NCBI GenBank assembly: GCA_030549335.1
Contig: CM060198.1
Span: 58,228,771-58,292,770 of the forward strand
DNA: 64,000 nucleotides
Source: Pontederia crassipes
Lineage: Eukaryota; Streptophyta; Magnoliopsida; Commelinales; Pontederiaceae
Reading direction: 5' to 3'
The position numbers and the translations under genes were made by a program. The notes under the pieces were generated by a model. It did no database searches, was not told the DNA's origin, and worked only from the letters and a program-made list of their open reading frames with translations. Of this stretch, positions 47,116 to 60,600 are shown piece by piece; the first letter of the stretch is position 1, and each line of letters starts with the position of its first letter.

Positions 47116-49758
47116 ATGTCCACTGCCTCCCCTCCCTCATCTACACCGAAGAGTTCTACCTCTTCCTTGCCGTCTCTGGTATCACCGCCTGCCGGAGAGA
47201 AGCCTCCGTCTCCGCCTCCCAAGGACCCTTCTTCTTCTTCTTCTGCCGCTGCTGATTCTTCTCCTCCCTCTCTTCCTTCTACTCCTCCGTCCTTGTTGTT
47301 GTCGGATAAGTTGAGCAACTTTTCTCCTTCGTCGAAGTCGAATGAGACTTCGCGTTCTCCGCCATCTCCGCCGACGCAGCCAAAGCTATCGGCGCCGGCG
47401 ACCACCTCTTCTTCTTCCTTCTCCTCTTCCAAGGCCCTGTCGCCCCCTTCAACTTCCTCCAATGGCTCAGGCATGAACATGCCCCTCGTGATAGGCGTCG
47501 CTGCGGGAGTCGGCGCGTTCTTCGTTCTCCTGATCCTTGCATGCATTTGCTCCTCAAGGAAGAAGAAGAGGAGGAAGCGCCACAATCCGATGCAGTACTA
47601 CGAAGAATCCTCAAATTACAAAGGTACTTCGCTGCACTTTCGCTAGCGACATTGCTTTAGCACTGACTAATTACATCTGCAATAAAAATTACTCGCAGTC
47701 TCGGATAGCGACTTCTTCACTGATGCGCCGTCCACGAACTGGCACCAGGGACCGGACCACGCCGCGAAGCCTCCGAAGGTGCAACCTGGCGGCGGCGGCG
47801 GTTGGCATCCGCAGCCTCCAATAATGAGCGCTAGTGAGGTCAGCTCGGGGCCCCTTGGCCCTATGCTGCCGCCCCCTTCACCTGGCCTTGCCCTTGGTCT
47901 GAACACGAGCACCTTCACCTACGAAGAGCTCGCCGCTGCGACCAATGGCTTCTCGCAGGCCAATCTCTTAGGCCAGGGCGGGTTCGGTTACGTGCACAAG
48001 GGCGTCCTGCCCAACGGCAAGGAGGTCGCAGTGAAGCAGCTCAAGTCAGGGAGTGGGCAGGGGGAGAGGGAGTTCCATGCAGAAGTCGACATCATTAGCC
48101 GAGTCCACCACCGCCATCTGGTGTCACTTGTTGGATACTGCATAGCTGGGTCGCAGAGGATGCTGGTCTACGAGTTCGTCGCCAACAAGACTCTTGAATA
48201 CCACCTCCATGGTTAGATCATGTCTCCCCTGGTGCAGTCTGTTCTTGCTTGGATTCTCTATGTTACATGATACCTGTGTTCTGGTTCAGCTATGTAAAAA
48301 AAATTGATTTTTTACTCGTCACAGCGAAGGGGCTCCCTGGCATGGGTTGGGCAACAAGACTTAAGATTGCATTAGGGTCAGCCAGAGGTCTTGCTTATTT
48401 GCATGAGGACTGTAAGTTGTTTATAGTCGCAGGTTTGGCTTTTCGATCCTCGATCATGTTTAATGTGGTTGCTCGTTTTTATCTCATGAAGGTCATCCTC
48501 GTATCATCCACCGGGACATCAAGTCTGCTAACATCCTTCTGGATTTCAAGTTTGAAGCCATGGTAAAGCTTGATTTGTAGAGTTGTTCTTAGTGGGCACT
48601 TAACAATGATTCTTAGGATGCCAGTCCATAAATAAATAGGAGAAAGAACTGATTTTTCTGAGTTAATAAAAAAACCAATTACAAGAATTTGAAAAGATTA
48701 CAGATTCATTGAATTAGTTAACATTTCTTGTTTCGAGTAACATTTAGATGAAGCTAAATTCAATTCAGCACAAAGCATGTAGTTACCCTGAAGCATTTGC
48801 AGGTTGCAGACTTTGGATTGGCTAAGCTGACAAATGACAATCACACGCATGTCTCGACCAGAGTGATGGGAACTTTTGGGTGAGTGATGTCTGTTTCAGA
48901 TGAGTTGAATTTCTTTAAATGCAACTCTGCAAGCATCATCTCCAAATTCTAAACGATGTTCGATCCGCGCTCTTGATCACGTCAAGCTACTTGGCTCCTG
49001 AGTACGCATCGAGCGGGAAGCTGACAGAAAAGTCCGACGTCTTCTCCTACGGCGTGATGCTTCTGGAGTTGATAACTGGGAGACGACCTGTTGATAGCTC
49101 TCACACCTTCATGGAAGACAGCTTGGTGGACTGGGTTAGTTAATTCTATTCTTCCTCTGTTCTTTTCACAGCTAATAGTTCGATCTTTCTCTCCATGGAG
49201 AGAAGATGCTGCGTGCATTTGCATACTACCATGCACGAAAATGTTGAAGCACTGGCATGATTGATGACCAACAGGCGAGGCCTGTGCTGTCGCGTGCCTT
49301 GGCGGATGGAAACTTTGATGAAATCGCCGACACACGCCTCAATGGCAACTATGATCCAGTGGAGATGGCCAGGATGCTGGCGTGCGCCGCCGCCGCCGTT
49401 CGCCACTCGGCGAGACGACGCCCCAAAATGAGTCAGGTAATCATGGAGGACACACACCGACGCCCACGTGTTCTGAATTGTTCTTGCGTAACATCTTCTG
49501 AAAAGTGCTTGCTGCAGTTATCAGAAACTGATTTCAAATGCTTTGATGAACGAGTTGCAGATCGTGAGGGCTCTGGAAGGCGATGTGTCACTCGAAGACC
49601 TGAACGAGGGGATGAGGCCCGGGCAGAGCATGCTGTTCGGCTCCGGTTCGGACTACGAGACCAGTTCATACGCCTCCGGCATGAACCGCATCAGAAAGTT
49701 CGCCGTTGCAAGCCCGGAGTACAGCGACGAGTTCAGCGGACCTCTCAATGACTACTGA
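47116..49758 (+). CDS. PERK: PERK-type proline-rich receptor-like protein kinase
   Basis: Eight exons (47116-47623, 47699-48211, 48325-48411, 48492-48562, 48803-48879, 48987-49134, 49275-49436, 49561-49758), all GT-AG with consistent phases, encode 587 residues. The N-terminal 120 residues are a Pro/Ser/Thr-rich extracellular part, thought in this family to contact cell-wall pectin. A membrane span lies at 122-146, followed by a basic stop-transfer RKKKRRKR. The juxtamembrane [15 protein letters not shown] is typical of PERKs. The kinase domain has GQGGFGYV (261-268), VAVK (Lys282), HRDIKSAN (Asp378) and DFGLAK (Asp396), so it should be active. The tail [17 protein letters not shown] is a family hallmark. 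Differences from the usual sequence are HLHA for HLHG (340) and FEAMVADFG for FEAKVADFG (393). PERKs act in wound response, growth and pollen or root-hair tip growth. No cleaved signal peptide is evident, as is usual in the family. Confidence 0.94.
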
Positions 49759-50790
49759 TAACGACGGGCACCACGTTCGCCGTCCGGCGGCGACGACGTT
49801 TCCCCTCAGCGTAGCTTGCGGCACCCGAGGGAGTTGACGACGGGCGCCACATGCCCGGCGCTCTGAGGATAATTTTGCATGGTCGAAGACACAGAGAACG
49901 CTGGGCTACATTTATGGCTTGGCTTGTGAGTTGTGAGATGAGAGAGCAGCAGGCTGCTGGTCAAGGTTTTGTGCCCAACTCCCATTTCATGTCATGAATA
50001 CAAAGATTCCTAGTGATTTTTATATTGAGGGGTTGATGAATACATAAGAAATTGCCTGCAGCTTGGATTTTACTAACTTTTCTGTTCCTACTCGTTTGCA
50101 GATCATTTTGGGAAGTTGGATGTTAATTTAGACATTTTAAAAATAATAAAAAAATGTTGCTTTTGTTTTTCTGCATGAAGTAATATCTCCAGGATGATAA
50201 ATTCTCTCTCTTGTGTTAGATTTGGGCTCTGTTATCATCCTGAAAGTTTGATGGTGTTAGATTCGTTTTTGTCAATGTTACTGTGTGCAAGATCTTGGTC
50301 TTGCATAGTTGGCATCTGAAATTCCTACATGGATAGTGACATAAGAAAAGCTGAGAAGGCAATTACAGTGTGTGATCTACTGCTATGCTGTTTATTTTAA
50401 AAAAAATAACACATAATTATTAGCATTTATATTTAATAATAACTTCCGTACGAAAAAATAAATAAGTGAGATGAACTTAGATATATATCATATTACTTAT
50501 ACCCATATATATATATTTCAAATCCATAATAATGTGAAGCATTTATAATTAATACTTTGACTATTTATCACTTATTATCTGCTACATCTTATTCAACTCG
50601 GTAATCATCAATCACTATCCCATTACTAAAATTAGAATTATCTTCTCAAATTAGAATTATGCTAAGTACTAAGCACATAAATACAATAATCCGTCTAATT
50701 TAATAATTAAACCCGGTTCTCTAGCGGACCGGTGTAACAACACGAGCGGATTCTCCGGTTCGCATACGGACCGCGAGTTATTTACTTATT
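49759..50790. other. Intergenic region: PERK 3' end and U1-70K promoter
   Basis: No gene is visible. The text becomes AT-rich from 50390. A short GC-richer patch from 50710 leads into the U1-70K core promoter. Confidence 0.5.
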
Positions 50791-50796
50791 TATAAG
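50791..50796 (+). promoter_or_regulatory. Probable TATA box of U1-70K
   Basis: TTATTTATAAGGCGCCC gives TATAAG about 190 bp upstream of the start codon, just before a C-rich AAAACCCCTA stretch and the GC-rich 5' leader. Confidence 0.5.
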
Positions 50797-50981
50797 GCGC
50801 CCAAAACCCCTACGGCGTCTTTTGCTCTCTCCGCGGATTGCTACACAAAGCGGCGAGACCAAGCAGCAGTGCAGAAGGCGAAGTGGAGGAACCGGGACCC
50901 TCGTTTCGATTTCGATCATTCCCGTCTCCTCGATCTCGTTTGGCTTCGATCTGCTGAGGGGAAGTAGGAGGAGGAGGAGAC

Positions 50982-53900
50982 ATGGGGGATTACAACGATC
51001 CCTTCAATCGCAACAACCCCAACGTGCAGTCTCGCACCAAGGCGCAGAATCGGGCCAATGTCCTCCAATTGAAGCTGGTGATTCTTACCAAAACCATTCT
51101 TTCCCCATGCATTTCACGCTTTTCTGAGTAGATCATGGTTCGATACATGTATTTTCCTGATGAATTAAGTCTAGGGTTTGGCTTAATCTGTGTTATGGAT
51201 GGTGTCTTGTCGTCTTTGCAACATTTTGATCTACTGTATCGACTAGATCTTGTCGAGACGAAGCTTGTCATTTAAACCAAGATCTTTAGTGCATATAAAG
51301 TTACGGTCTTGGGTTGAATTAAAAGTTCTCTTAAATTTCTCTACCTGAGTAGAAGAGATAGCTATTCCTGTAGCTTTTCGATTCATTACTTGAACCTTCT
51401 CTGTTTTGTGCATCTGTTTTAATATTATTCCTGATGAGCTAGAAGTGATGCGGACGTTAAGTATTTGTTTGTAACTTCTGGCATCACTTGCTTGATTCGA
51501 TTTGGTTGTTGTAGCCTCAGATGAGGAATTTCATGCTTCACGAGTATTTTTATGACCACGGTTCTTTCTAGTTTCCAACTTTTGATTGAATTTTGGTACT
51601 GTTACCAGACCTTTCTATGTGATTGTCCGCTATTTGATGATATGCATACCTTTCTATATGATTGCTCTTGATGTGTGATAATCTTGAGGTGGTTGTCTCG
51701 TTAACAGATGGGACAAGCTCATCCAACTGGGCTTACAACCAACCTTTTGAAGCTTTTTGAACCCCGTCCTCCTCTGGAGTACAAGCCTCCTCCTGAAAAG
51801 AGAAAATGCCTACCTTATGCAGGTTTGGAGTTCATTGTTACATTGTGTGGACTTACATATGTTAATGGAGTCTAACAAGTTTTTATGCATGTTAAGGAAT
51901 TGCACAATTTGTTAGTCACTTTGCTGAACCTGGGGATCCTGAATATTCTCCTCCTGTTATAAAAGCTGAAACCTCAGTAAGATTTCTTTGCCTGAATGCT
52001 TCATTTTTCTTGGAAAACAATGCTTCCTTTTTCAATTACAAGATTCATGTCTTTAGTCTGTTTTCACCTTTACATTAATCCCAGGACCCATGTACAACTA
52101 CAAAGTCTTTTAAATATGAATAAAGTGGCTTGCCAACATATTGTCAACTATCCTTTTTCTTTTTTCTTAAATCTATAATGGCTCCATTGCAACCATTCTT
52201 GTTTCGACTTACTTTTCAAGATATTTAACTTATATTTTTGGGGATGCAGGCAGAAAGAAGAGCTAGAGTTCAGAAACTTCGACTTGAAGAGGGTGCTAGA
52301 AAGGCTGCCGAAGAGTTGATGAAATGTAGTTTCAGATTAAAAAGGCACTCATTGTGTTACTTTCCTCCAATATTTCCATCATCGAGCTAAACTATTTCCA
52401 CTCTGTGCAGATGATCCCAATAAAGATCCAAATGCGACTGGGGATCCTTATAAGACACTTTTTGTTGCCAGGCTTGTAAGTCACCTGCATGTTTCAATCA
52501 AATACCTTTTTCTTTTCCTACCCTCTTTTATCTGTATATCATTACAACTTTTGATTATGTATCTTGCAGAGCTATGAGACAACTGAACACAGAATAAAAA
52601 GAGAGTTTGAAACCTATGGACCAATCAAGCGGGTAAGTATATCAGATTGTTTCTTGTTGAGAGCTTGTTAATGCTCTTAACATGGGTAAGGATGTTGGCT
52701 ACCTCAATTGTTAAAAACCTAAAACCTCGCTCTCAAAAAGGGGGAAAAAAAAACTAAAACCTGACCTTCTCGAATAGATTAATGATTTTCGTTTGTACAA
52801 CCTCGTTCTGGTTAGAGAGAAACCCAACAGTTGAGGAATCAATATTTCACATTAACAATGTGCTTCTGATTGTTGATTTTCATATGTCAACATGTACATT
52901 ATTTGACCTGTTACGTTTGATTGAGGTACTATTTCCTTTTTCTTTTAATTTACTTAAATCTCATTTGTGAAAGATCAATGCAAATCTTGCATATCTTCAT
53001 ATCTCAACAATAAGATGAAACCTATTTCTCAAAAAAAAAAGATGAAACCTAGAGTTGCATTCTTGAATATTGTTTAAGTTCTTGTATACTATGTACACAC
53101 AAGAAACAAAGACAATTAGCACATCTGTAATTGGTGGACTTTGCCCTTCAGGTACATGTGTTGAGGTAATGGTTTATCTGTTGCTCTTCTATTTTTATGA
53201 TAACCGTACATATAATGAGTTAGGGCTTAAAAAAATCACTGGTCGTCTGCTCGGGACATGAATGGGAAAAATGGCAGGTATCTTTGCCGTAGATGGCATT
53301 TTGGGTTGTTCCACATATTATGTTTTAAATTTCATCTTTATCTTAATCACGACCAACTTGTATTGAGGATGCTGAAGATGATTGGTTGGTAAGAAATTTT
53401 GGAGTAGAGGCAGGTAAAACTTTCTGGTGCTTGTAGGTTATGTGCATTCCATTTGCTTTTAGCCAGAAAACCACTAGGCCATTAAGATGGCATCATAGTT
53501 TCTGACATCTGTAATTTGCTAATTGCCACTAGCAAAGTTTACGGCGAAACAAGGTTTGTGTAATAGCATCTATGTTGTTCTTTTCCTTGGTAATATAACT
53601 GCTATGCTTTTGGTACATCCTTTTGTATGGCACCAAAATTCTTAGCAGCATGGTACTCCATGCTTTCCAGTTGGAGTGGTAAAGCGAAAGAGCCTTTTTT
53701 GGTAATTTATGTTGGGTATTTTTTTTTTATGTTTTCTGGATTTGCTTATATTTTTTTTTCAATTGCATTTTTCATGGCACTAAAAATTGCTTTGATTTTA
53801 AAGGCCCAACGAAATATATCCGCCATTCAGAAGATGTTCTGGTATCTTTTCTATTTATAATGCCTAGTTTGTTATCTTTGTCCCTGGTAAGGGGTGGTAA

Positions 53901-56235
53901 AATATTTGATTACCCTGGTAAATTCGGAAAATGCATGGATTTTACTGTCAACTCACTTTGAAATCGTGGTGATGCATCTCGCGTGGTGAAGCTGTACCTT
54001 TAAAGGTGAGCACGCCAGTGAGGCGTTATGCCCGTCTGTCGTGCCCTATATAATATGAGACTAAAAATTAATGAGTGGCCATGTGATAACTTTACTTTCT
54101 GTGGGGTTGACACTTGGTTTTTGTTTTGCAAATTTATGTATTTTCTACTTGAGCTTCTCAGGTACGGTTGATCACTGATAAGGAGACCAATAAACCTAGA
54201 GGATATGCCTTCATCGAATACATGCATACACGAGATATGAAAAGTGTGTTCTATTAGTACTTAAATTGTATTTATTATTTTTCTACTGCAATGATGGATT
54301 TAACTTCCCTAAAAAATAATGGATTTAACTGTAGTGATATTTATTTGCAGCTGCTTACAAGCAAGCTGATGGTAGGAAGTTGGATAATAGGAGGGTGCTT
54401 GTAGATGTTGAACGTGGCAGAACAGTTCCAAATTGGCGCCCACGAAGATTAGGTGGTGGACTTGGAACTACCAGAGTTGGAGGGGAAGAAAATAGTCAGA
54501 AGCAGCCTGGAAGGTAGTATTCTTTAAGCTGTCACTGCCTTATCCGCCTCTTTCTTTTGTTTTAATATTTGGTTTTAGGCATAAACCTGTATGAGCTTTT
54601 GTAGCTTCTGTAATACTTTGTAATTGTTTGTGACTCTTTCTCCCCATTTTGGTTGATTTTTCTTGTCATAATGAACTTTTACTTCTTCATATCTGAATAC
54701 TCGTTCAGATGTTGTATCCAGTTAGTAGTGATTTGAACTCCACTTATTGCTGTGCTGGAATAGTGTTTTAAATGAGTTCATAAGTCGATCTGGGTAATGT
54801 TCTGTTGGCATGCTAGATACATTTCAGAACAATTTTAAAGCACACTATTGTTACTGCTAGGACAATGCATTTGGATAATTACTTTTATAGTCTTCTAAAA
54901 AAAATTACTCTTATAGTGTGGATGCACAATTTGACGACCCCCTGCGGCTAGGTTTGACTATTTCCTTCACTGGGTAGAAAGTTTCGATTTGTTTTTTCCT
55001 TTTAGAACATGAATCCAATGTAGGACCCAGGACACTTTTTTCGCCTAAAAATATTAACGTCTTGATACTTTGATAGCACACTTGTTCCAGAAGAAAAAAC
55101 CTGATTTATTTCAAACTTCTCACCTTAAGGAATTTTCATACTTTCTCTTCTGCATGTCTGTAAGTTAATAGTGCCCTGCTGCAAAGTTATTTTTATTATT
55201 ACAAACCTGGGCACGGACACTTATGCTCTAACATCTTGGATTTACGGGAGCAGGAATTGACATTACATTCGTCTTTATCTTGATTGTCAAACAGTCTGTT
55301 ATTTTATTGTTCATACCTGCAATTGACATTATACTATGACCAGGGAACAACAGCAGATTGCATCAGGACATTCAAGGTCAGAGGAGCCTAGACGAGATGA
55401 TCGCCATGTTGACAGGTATTTCGTCTTATACATACTGATGAATACATATCTGATGTATGTATTCATTTTATTTGCCAGTATCTTAGTTTCTTTATTTGAC
55501 TACAGGGATAGGGAGAAGTCCCGGGACAGGGGGAGAGATAGAGATCGAGAAAGAGAGCGTGAAAGGTCCCATGACAAGGGACGGGATCGTGACCCAAGAG
55601 ATGAAAGGCACCATCACCATAGGGATAGAGATAGGAACAGAGAAAGGGAGAGAGGTGACAGGGAGAAGGAAAGGGATCGTGGACGGGAACGCGACCATGC
55701 ACGCGGCAGAGACAAAGAAAGAGATCGTGGTCGTGATCATGATCGAGAAAGAGACCGTGATCGTCAACATGAAAGGGATCGGGAGCGTGAACGTGAGTAT
55801 GATAGAACTAGCCATGAAAGAGACCGTGGATATTCACATGACAAGGAAACCGACTATGGGCATTATGAGTCAAAGCATGAAGGGTCAAGGGAGAGGAATA
55901 TTGATAATGATGAGCGTGATTATGGGCAGGAATGGTATGGCGAGCCAAATAAACATGGGCGTAAACGCGATCACGATCAGTTTAACCAATCACACCAGGG
56001 GCACTATAATGATAATCCTCCTCGAGGCGCTGAATCTGAGTATGATCGTGAGCGGTTATCGCAGCGTGGATCTGAATATTACGATAATGCAACTTATGGT
56101 AAACCCCATCCTGATGATTATCACCAGCAGTATGGTTTTGGAGATGCTGAGCCACGTGAAGAAGGTGAAGCAGTTGGTGATGATTATGCTTATCATCGTT
56201 CTGAGAGATCTCGCTCTCCAGGATATGATAACTGA
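50982..56235 (+). CDS. U1-70K: U1 small nuclear ribonucleoprotein 70 kDa protein
   Basis: Ten exons (50982-51077, 51708-51822, 51897-51976, 52250-52325, 52411-52475, 52570-52632, 54162-54243, 54351-54513, 55344-55415, 55506-56235) encode 513 residues with all phases consistent. The N-terminus ([16 protein letters not shown], then [21 protein letters not shown]) is the conserved U1-70K arm that contacts Sm proteins and U1C. An RRM lies at about 138-216, with RNP2 LFVARLSY and RNP1 RGYAFIEY, and binds stem-loop I of U1 sn[25 protein letters not shown] follows, as in all family members. From about 262 the protein is a long Arg/Asp/Glu-rich (RD/RE/RS) domain that recruits SR proteins. It acts in the nucleus in 5' splice-site recognition. 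Intron 6 is 1529 bp, far larger than its neighbours except intron 1 and intron 8; retention would stop translation after 12 codons. Confidence 0.96.
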
Positions 56236-57664
56236 TCATAAGAAGTAAGTTCAAAGATCATCTTACCAATTATGCATTCACCATTTTCGGTTTTAATGTT
56301 TATGGTTTTTTTGCTTAAGCTCAAATTTCTCTTTGCAGAGGTTCAATTTATTCCGACATCGTCCTGAACTTGCAGCTGCTGGGTTATTATGGTGTAATAC
56401 TCTTTAATCTCTCCATCTGTTGGGTTATAATGACACTCTTAATCTCTGCTTGGAACTCACCCAATATGCTGCTCTGGAAAACCGCGTTGTTCTATGCTTT
56501 CGGTGGGATAGTTTGTAGTTTGGTGTACTGTTCTAACTCTTCTCCTTGGTGAAGTTTTGGCGCTCTGAAACATGTATTTTTTTTTGGGATAATACTGAAA
56601 CATGTATTTTGGTGTACTGTTATCTATGCTGTTTGGGATGATTAATTTTCTTGCTTTCGATGATGCCCTAGCGACCTGAACCTTATAAGTGATCTTCAAT
56701 TAATAATAGCATACGTATCCTCGGTCCAGTTTCAAACTGTCACTCATGATCAATAAAACCCGTAATATAAAAACTTTTATTTTTTATTTGTCATCGTTCA
56801 GATGTGTAATCACGTCTTCTGATTTTGAGTATATAATGTCCTATATGTAGCTTCAATTGTGGAATGAATGGATTCTTGTGATTGGTGGCGACTTCAAAGT
56901 TCTTAGTCTAAAAGCTTCAATTGGCAAGCTTTCTATCAAGCCATCAATGGCCTCTGCACCCACTATCTACCACTGATTATTGTGATTGATTCGAACCAGC
57001 TGAGATTGACATGTTTATATAATGCAAAAGAAGTTGAAGGAAAAAAAAAGCATCATGATAAGAAAATGTTAATTTAGGCCTACAACATGCATCTCTTGAT
57101 TCCAGGACGTGCATCCGGTACACGAAGATAAATATGAGTTCATAGGCACGTTCTTATTCGAATAGTGTGGGCATATTTAGTAACAAGAGAAGGAAAAAAG
57201 GTCGATAAAGAGCATCTACGATGATAATGGCCATCAAATAACATCGGATCCTCCATTCTACGACTTCATGGGAAATTTCTCCGAATCTTGTCAGGGTGGC
57301 TGATCAAAGCTCTACTACATCTTTTCTTCGGTATGCAAGTTTAATTAATTCCCATTGACAAGACAAAATCCTTATTTACACAAGATACCTAATTAATTAA
57401 TTAACCACACAATCTCAAATTAAAGGGAAAAAAAACTAAGGTACATAATGACACCCCGTTGGCCATTAAACCGTGCACAGGAAAATACCCTCTCATTACA
57501 TCCCCCTTGATTTAAACGGAAAACAGACTGAAACATGAGGAACGCATCCGTTCCCCCTCCTTCCTGTTCATTTATAATTTCGGTGGCCTTCACAAATTCA
57601 GGGGAACGAAAAACCATTAGTACTGGTGAGTTGGAGTGAGACTGCAATCCTCCTCATCAAGAAG
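56236..57664. other. Intergenic region: U1-70K 3' UTR and TauE/SafE promoter
   Basis: A possible 94-bp intron in the 3' UTR has donor GTAAGT at 56245 and acceptor TTTGCAG ending at 56338. No other gene is visible; the frame from 57626 opens with GTG and only its ATG at 57665 is a credible start. Confidence 0.45.
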
Positions 57665-60600
57665 ATGGCGAGCTGGTGTGCGGCATTGCTGCTCCTGTGT
57701 TGGAGTCTGGCCATAGGAACTGATATGGCCTTAGCAAACAGGCCACTGCATACTGAGATAGTTAGTAGCAATACCAGCAGCATTTTGCAGCAATATGCCA
57801 GAGAGAAGGATTACAAGTTTCTACTGAGCAACATGTTCAGCTCTCTGTTTGATGATGGAGATTCTTCACACACTCATGTCTGGCCGGTGTGATACTTGTC
57901 TTTGCACTTTTTCGTCTCTAATGGATTTTTTTGCTGTTTTTGTTCTATGGTTATTATTGCATTTAATTATAATTTTGCTTTTCTTTTCCCTTGCTGAAAC
58001 ACATATATGATTGCCAGGATATGGAGTTCGGATGGAGGGTCGTAGTAGGCTCGATCATCGGCTTTCTAGGGGCGGCGCTGGGTAGTATCGGGGGCGTAGG
58101 TGGAGGCGGAATTTTCGTGCCAATGCTCACCTTGATCATTGGTTTCGACCCCAAGACATCAACAGCCATCTCCAAGTGTAAGTTACTGATATCTTATGTA
58201 GTAGTTATGTATGTTGCTGGGATCTATAGTGTAGGTCATGTTGCACCCTTGTCAGTAATTAGTTTCCATGGAGAAGCTTTGAACATGTAATATTTAGAGT
58301 TCCCATGATTCATATGTAGGATTTTAACTAAGAACACATTGTTCTGCTGCACCATATGTAACGTACCTGTTTGCCACTATATTCTGCAAAAGGAGGAGAA
58401 TGGATTGCTATGAAACTTTTCAGACTGAATTGTGCATGATGAATTGGTTTTTGCAGGTATGATCATGGGTGCAGCGGGATCGACAGTTTACTACAACCTC
58501 AGACTAAGGCACCCTACAATGGACTTGCCGATCATTGATTATGATCTGGCACTGTTGTTTCAGCCCATGCTCATGCTGGGCATCAGCATTGGGGTTGCTT
58601 TTAATGTCATGTTTCCAGAATGGATGGTCACTGTTCTCCTGATCATACTCTTTTTAGGTAAAGACGTGCCAAACGATTAGTTGATTTTTATAAAACCTTT
58701 TGTGCTATTAATGTGTTCAATGTTCATCAATCTTTTGCCACTTGACAGGCACCTCGACAAAGGCACTCTTCAAAGGAATTGAAACATGGAAGAAGGAATC
58801 AATAATGAAACTTGTAAGCGGTTGGTCGTTCTAATTCTCCATCTTTTTGTTCATCATCTTTTTCTTCACATGTAAATGGTTTATTGTGAACTTCTGTTCC
58901 AGGAAGCTGAAAATTTGTCAGCAACTCAAGCAAATGGTGAGAGAGACTATTAGCAACATCTTTCGTATGAACTTGTATCAAACTGTATATTCCAGAGTAG
59001 AAAATTAAGGCAATACAAAACATACTAGATTTAGGCCTACTTACGTTGTTTCTTAGTCTCATTTTCTTTTTTCATGTTCAGTTTCACCATTCATTTTTCT
59101 AAGAGGACTCTGTACTTCTCTTGGCTGTAAATTTCAGAGGATTCAGAACAGGAATACAAGCCACTGCTTGGTTCACCAGCTTCCAAGTTGCAATTCAAAC
59201 CTCCATCCGACGAGGAGGTAGACCTATTAACAACTGTTGTTTTTCTCTTGATGTTTCCTTTCACATAGATCCATATAATCTAAATGATATAAACTACAGG
59301 TTCCAATCAAAGAGAACATTTACTGGAAGGAGCTAATGGTCCTTCTATTAGTTTGGGTGGCATTCCTCGTAGTCCAAATTGTGAAGGTAAGAATCTTAAT
59401 CCTCCAATGGGATACTAAAAATGTTTCTTGATTACTTTCATTTCTACAGTCTCTTTATGATTATGTGCTTCTTTTTGAAACACCTATGCAGACATATGCT
59501 ACAAAGTGCTCCAGAGAATACTGGATTCTAAATGCATTACAGGTATGCATATTTCCTATTAATGGTGACATGTATATTCCAGGTTAAGAACACTGATGCA
59601 TGCATACCCATCAAAATTTTGTTAAAGGAATATATGAAATTATTAAGTCGATGGACGTCTGTTTTAACATGAAGGTGCCGATAGCTGTTGCTGTTACTCT
59701 CCATGAGGCCATCAGTCTCTGCAAAGGCAAGAGGACCATCGCATCCAGAGGCAACCAAGAAATCAATTGGAAGAGTCTCCAGCTGTTCTTTTACTGCTGC
59801 TGCGGAGTGTTGGCTGGCATAGTTGGTGGTCTGCTGGGTCTTGGAGGAGGATTTATCCTTGGACCAATGTTCCTTGAAATGGGAGTTCCCCCTCAGGTCT
59901 ATAACACTACTCTTTCTTCTTTGCCACCCATTTGACCTTGTATATATGTGCTCAAGAGTCAAGACATAATTATAAAACTATTTTTCTTAGAGAGGGGCCG
60001 TTTGGTTTGCGAATATACAGTGAAATAGGACTTTATTTGGTCGTTTTTTACCAAACGGCACATGAAATAGGAATAAGGGTCGACAGCGAATGCACGGAAC
60101 CCAATACGTGTCACGTGTTCGACGAAAACAAGTAATTTGCCATCAAACTTATTCCACAACGAACCAAACGGCATCCCAGAATAGAACAGGACAACATCGA
60201 TTGCCATGTCGCATGCGCTGTCTATTTGATCAAATATATGACCCTATTCCAGCTGCCGTATTCGCGAACCAAACGGCACCAAAGGGTTACCAAACTAAAA
60301 TTAACTTTTAGGTGTTGCTCTGATCGAATTAATGCCTTCTTTTAATTCTTAATTCCATACATGCACTGAAAAGAGTTTGCTGCTTGCTCTCACTTTTTTC
60401 GGTTTACAGGTTGCCAGTGCAACTTCAACTTTTGCAATGACGTTTTCATCATCTATGTCAGTCATTCAGTATTACCTTCTGGATCGTTTTCCTGTCCCAT
60501 ATGGTATGTAACCTCTACACCATGTCTAGCAGAATAAAATAGCTCTTAAATTTGAAATGTAAAGGAGTCTTCATTACTTGTTACCTAACAGAATAAAGGC

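Noticed and set aside
53070-53261. 63-codon frame in U1-70K intron 6 as a cassette exon
   Set aside because: No strong flanking splice sites were seen. Left only as a possibility under the intron-retention finding.
57626-57664. Upstream extension of the TauE/SafE protein (SWSETAILLIKK)
   Set aside because: The first codon is GTG; the first ATG is at 57665 and begins a proper signal peptide.
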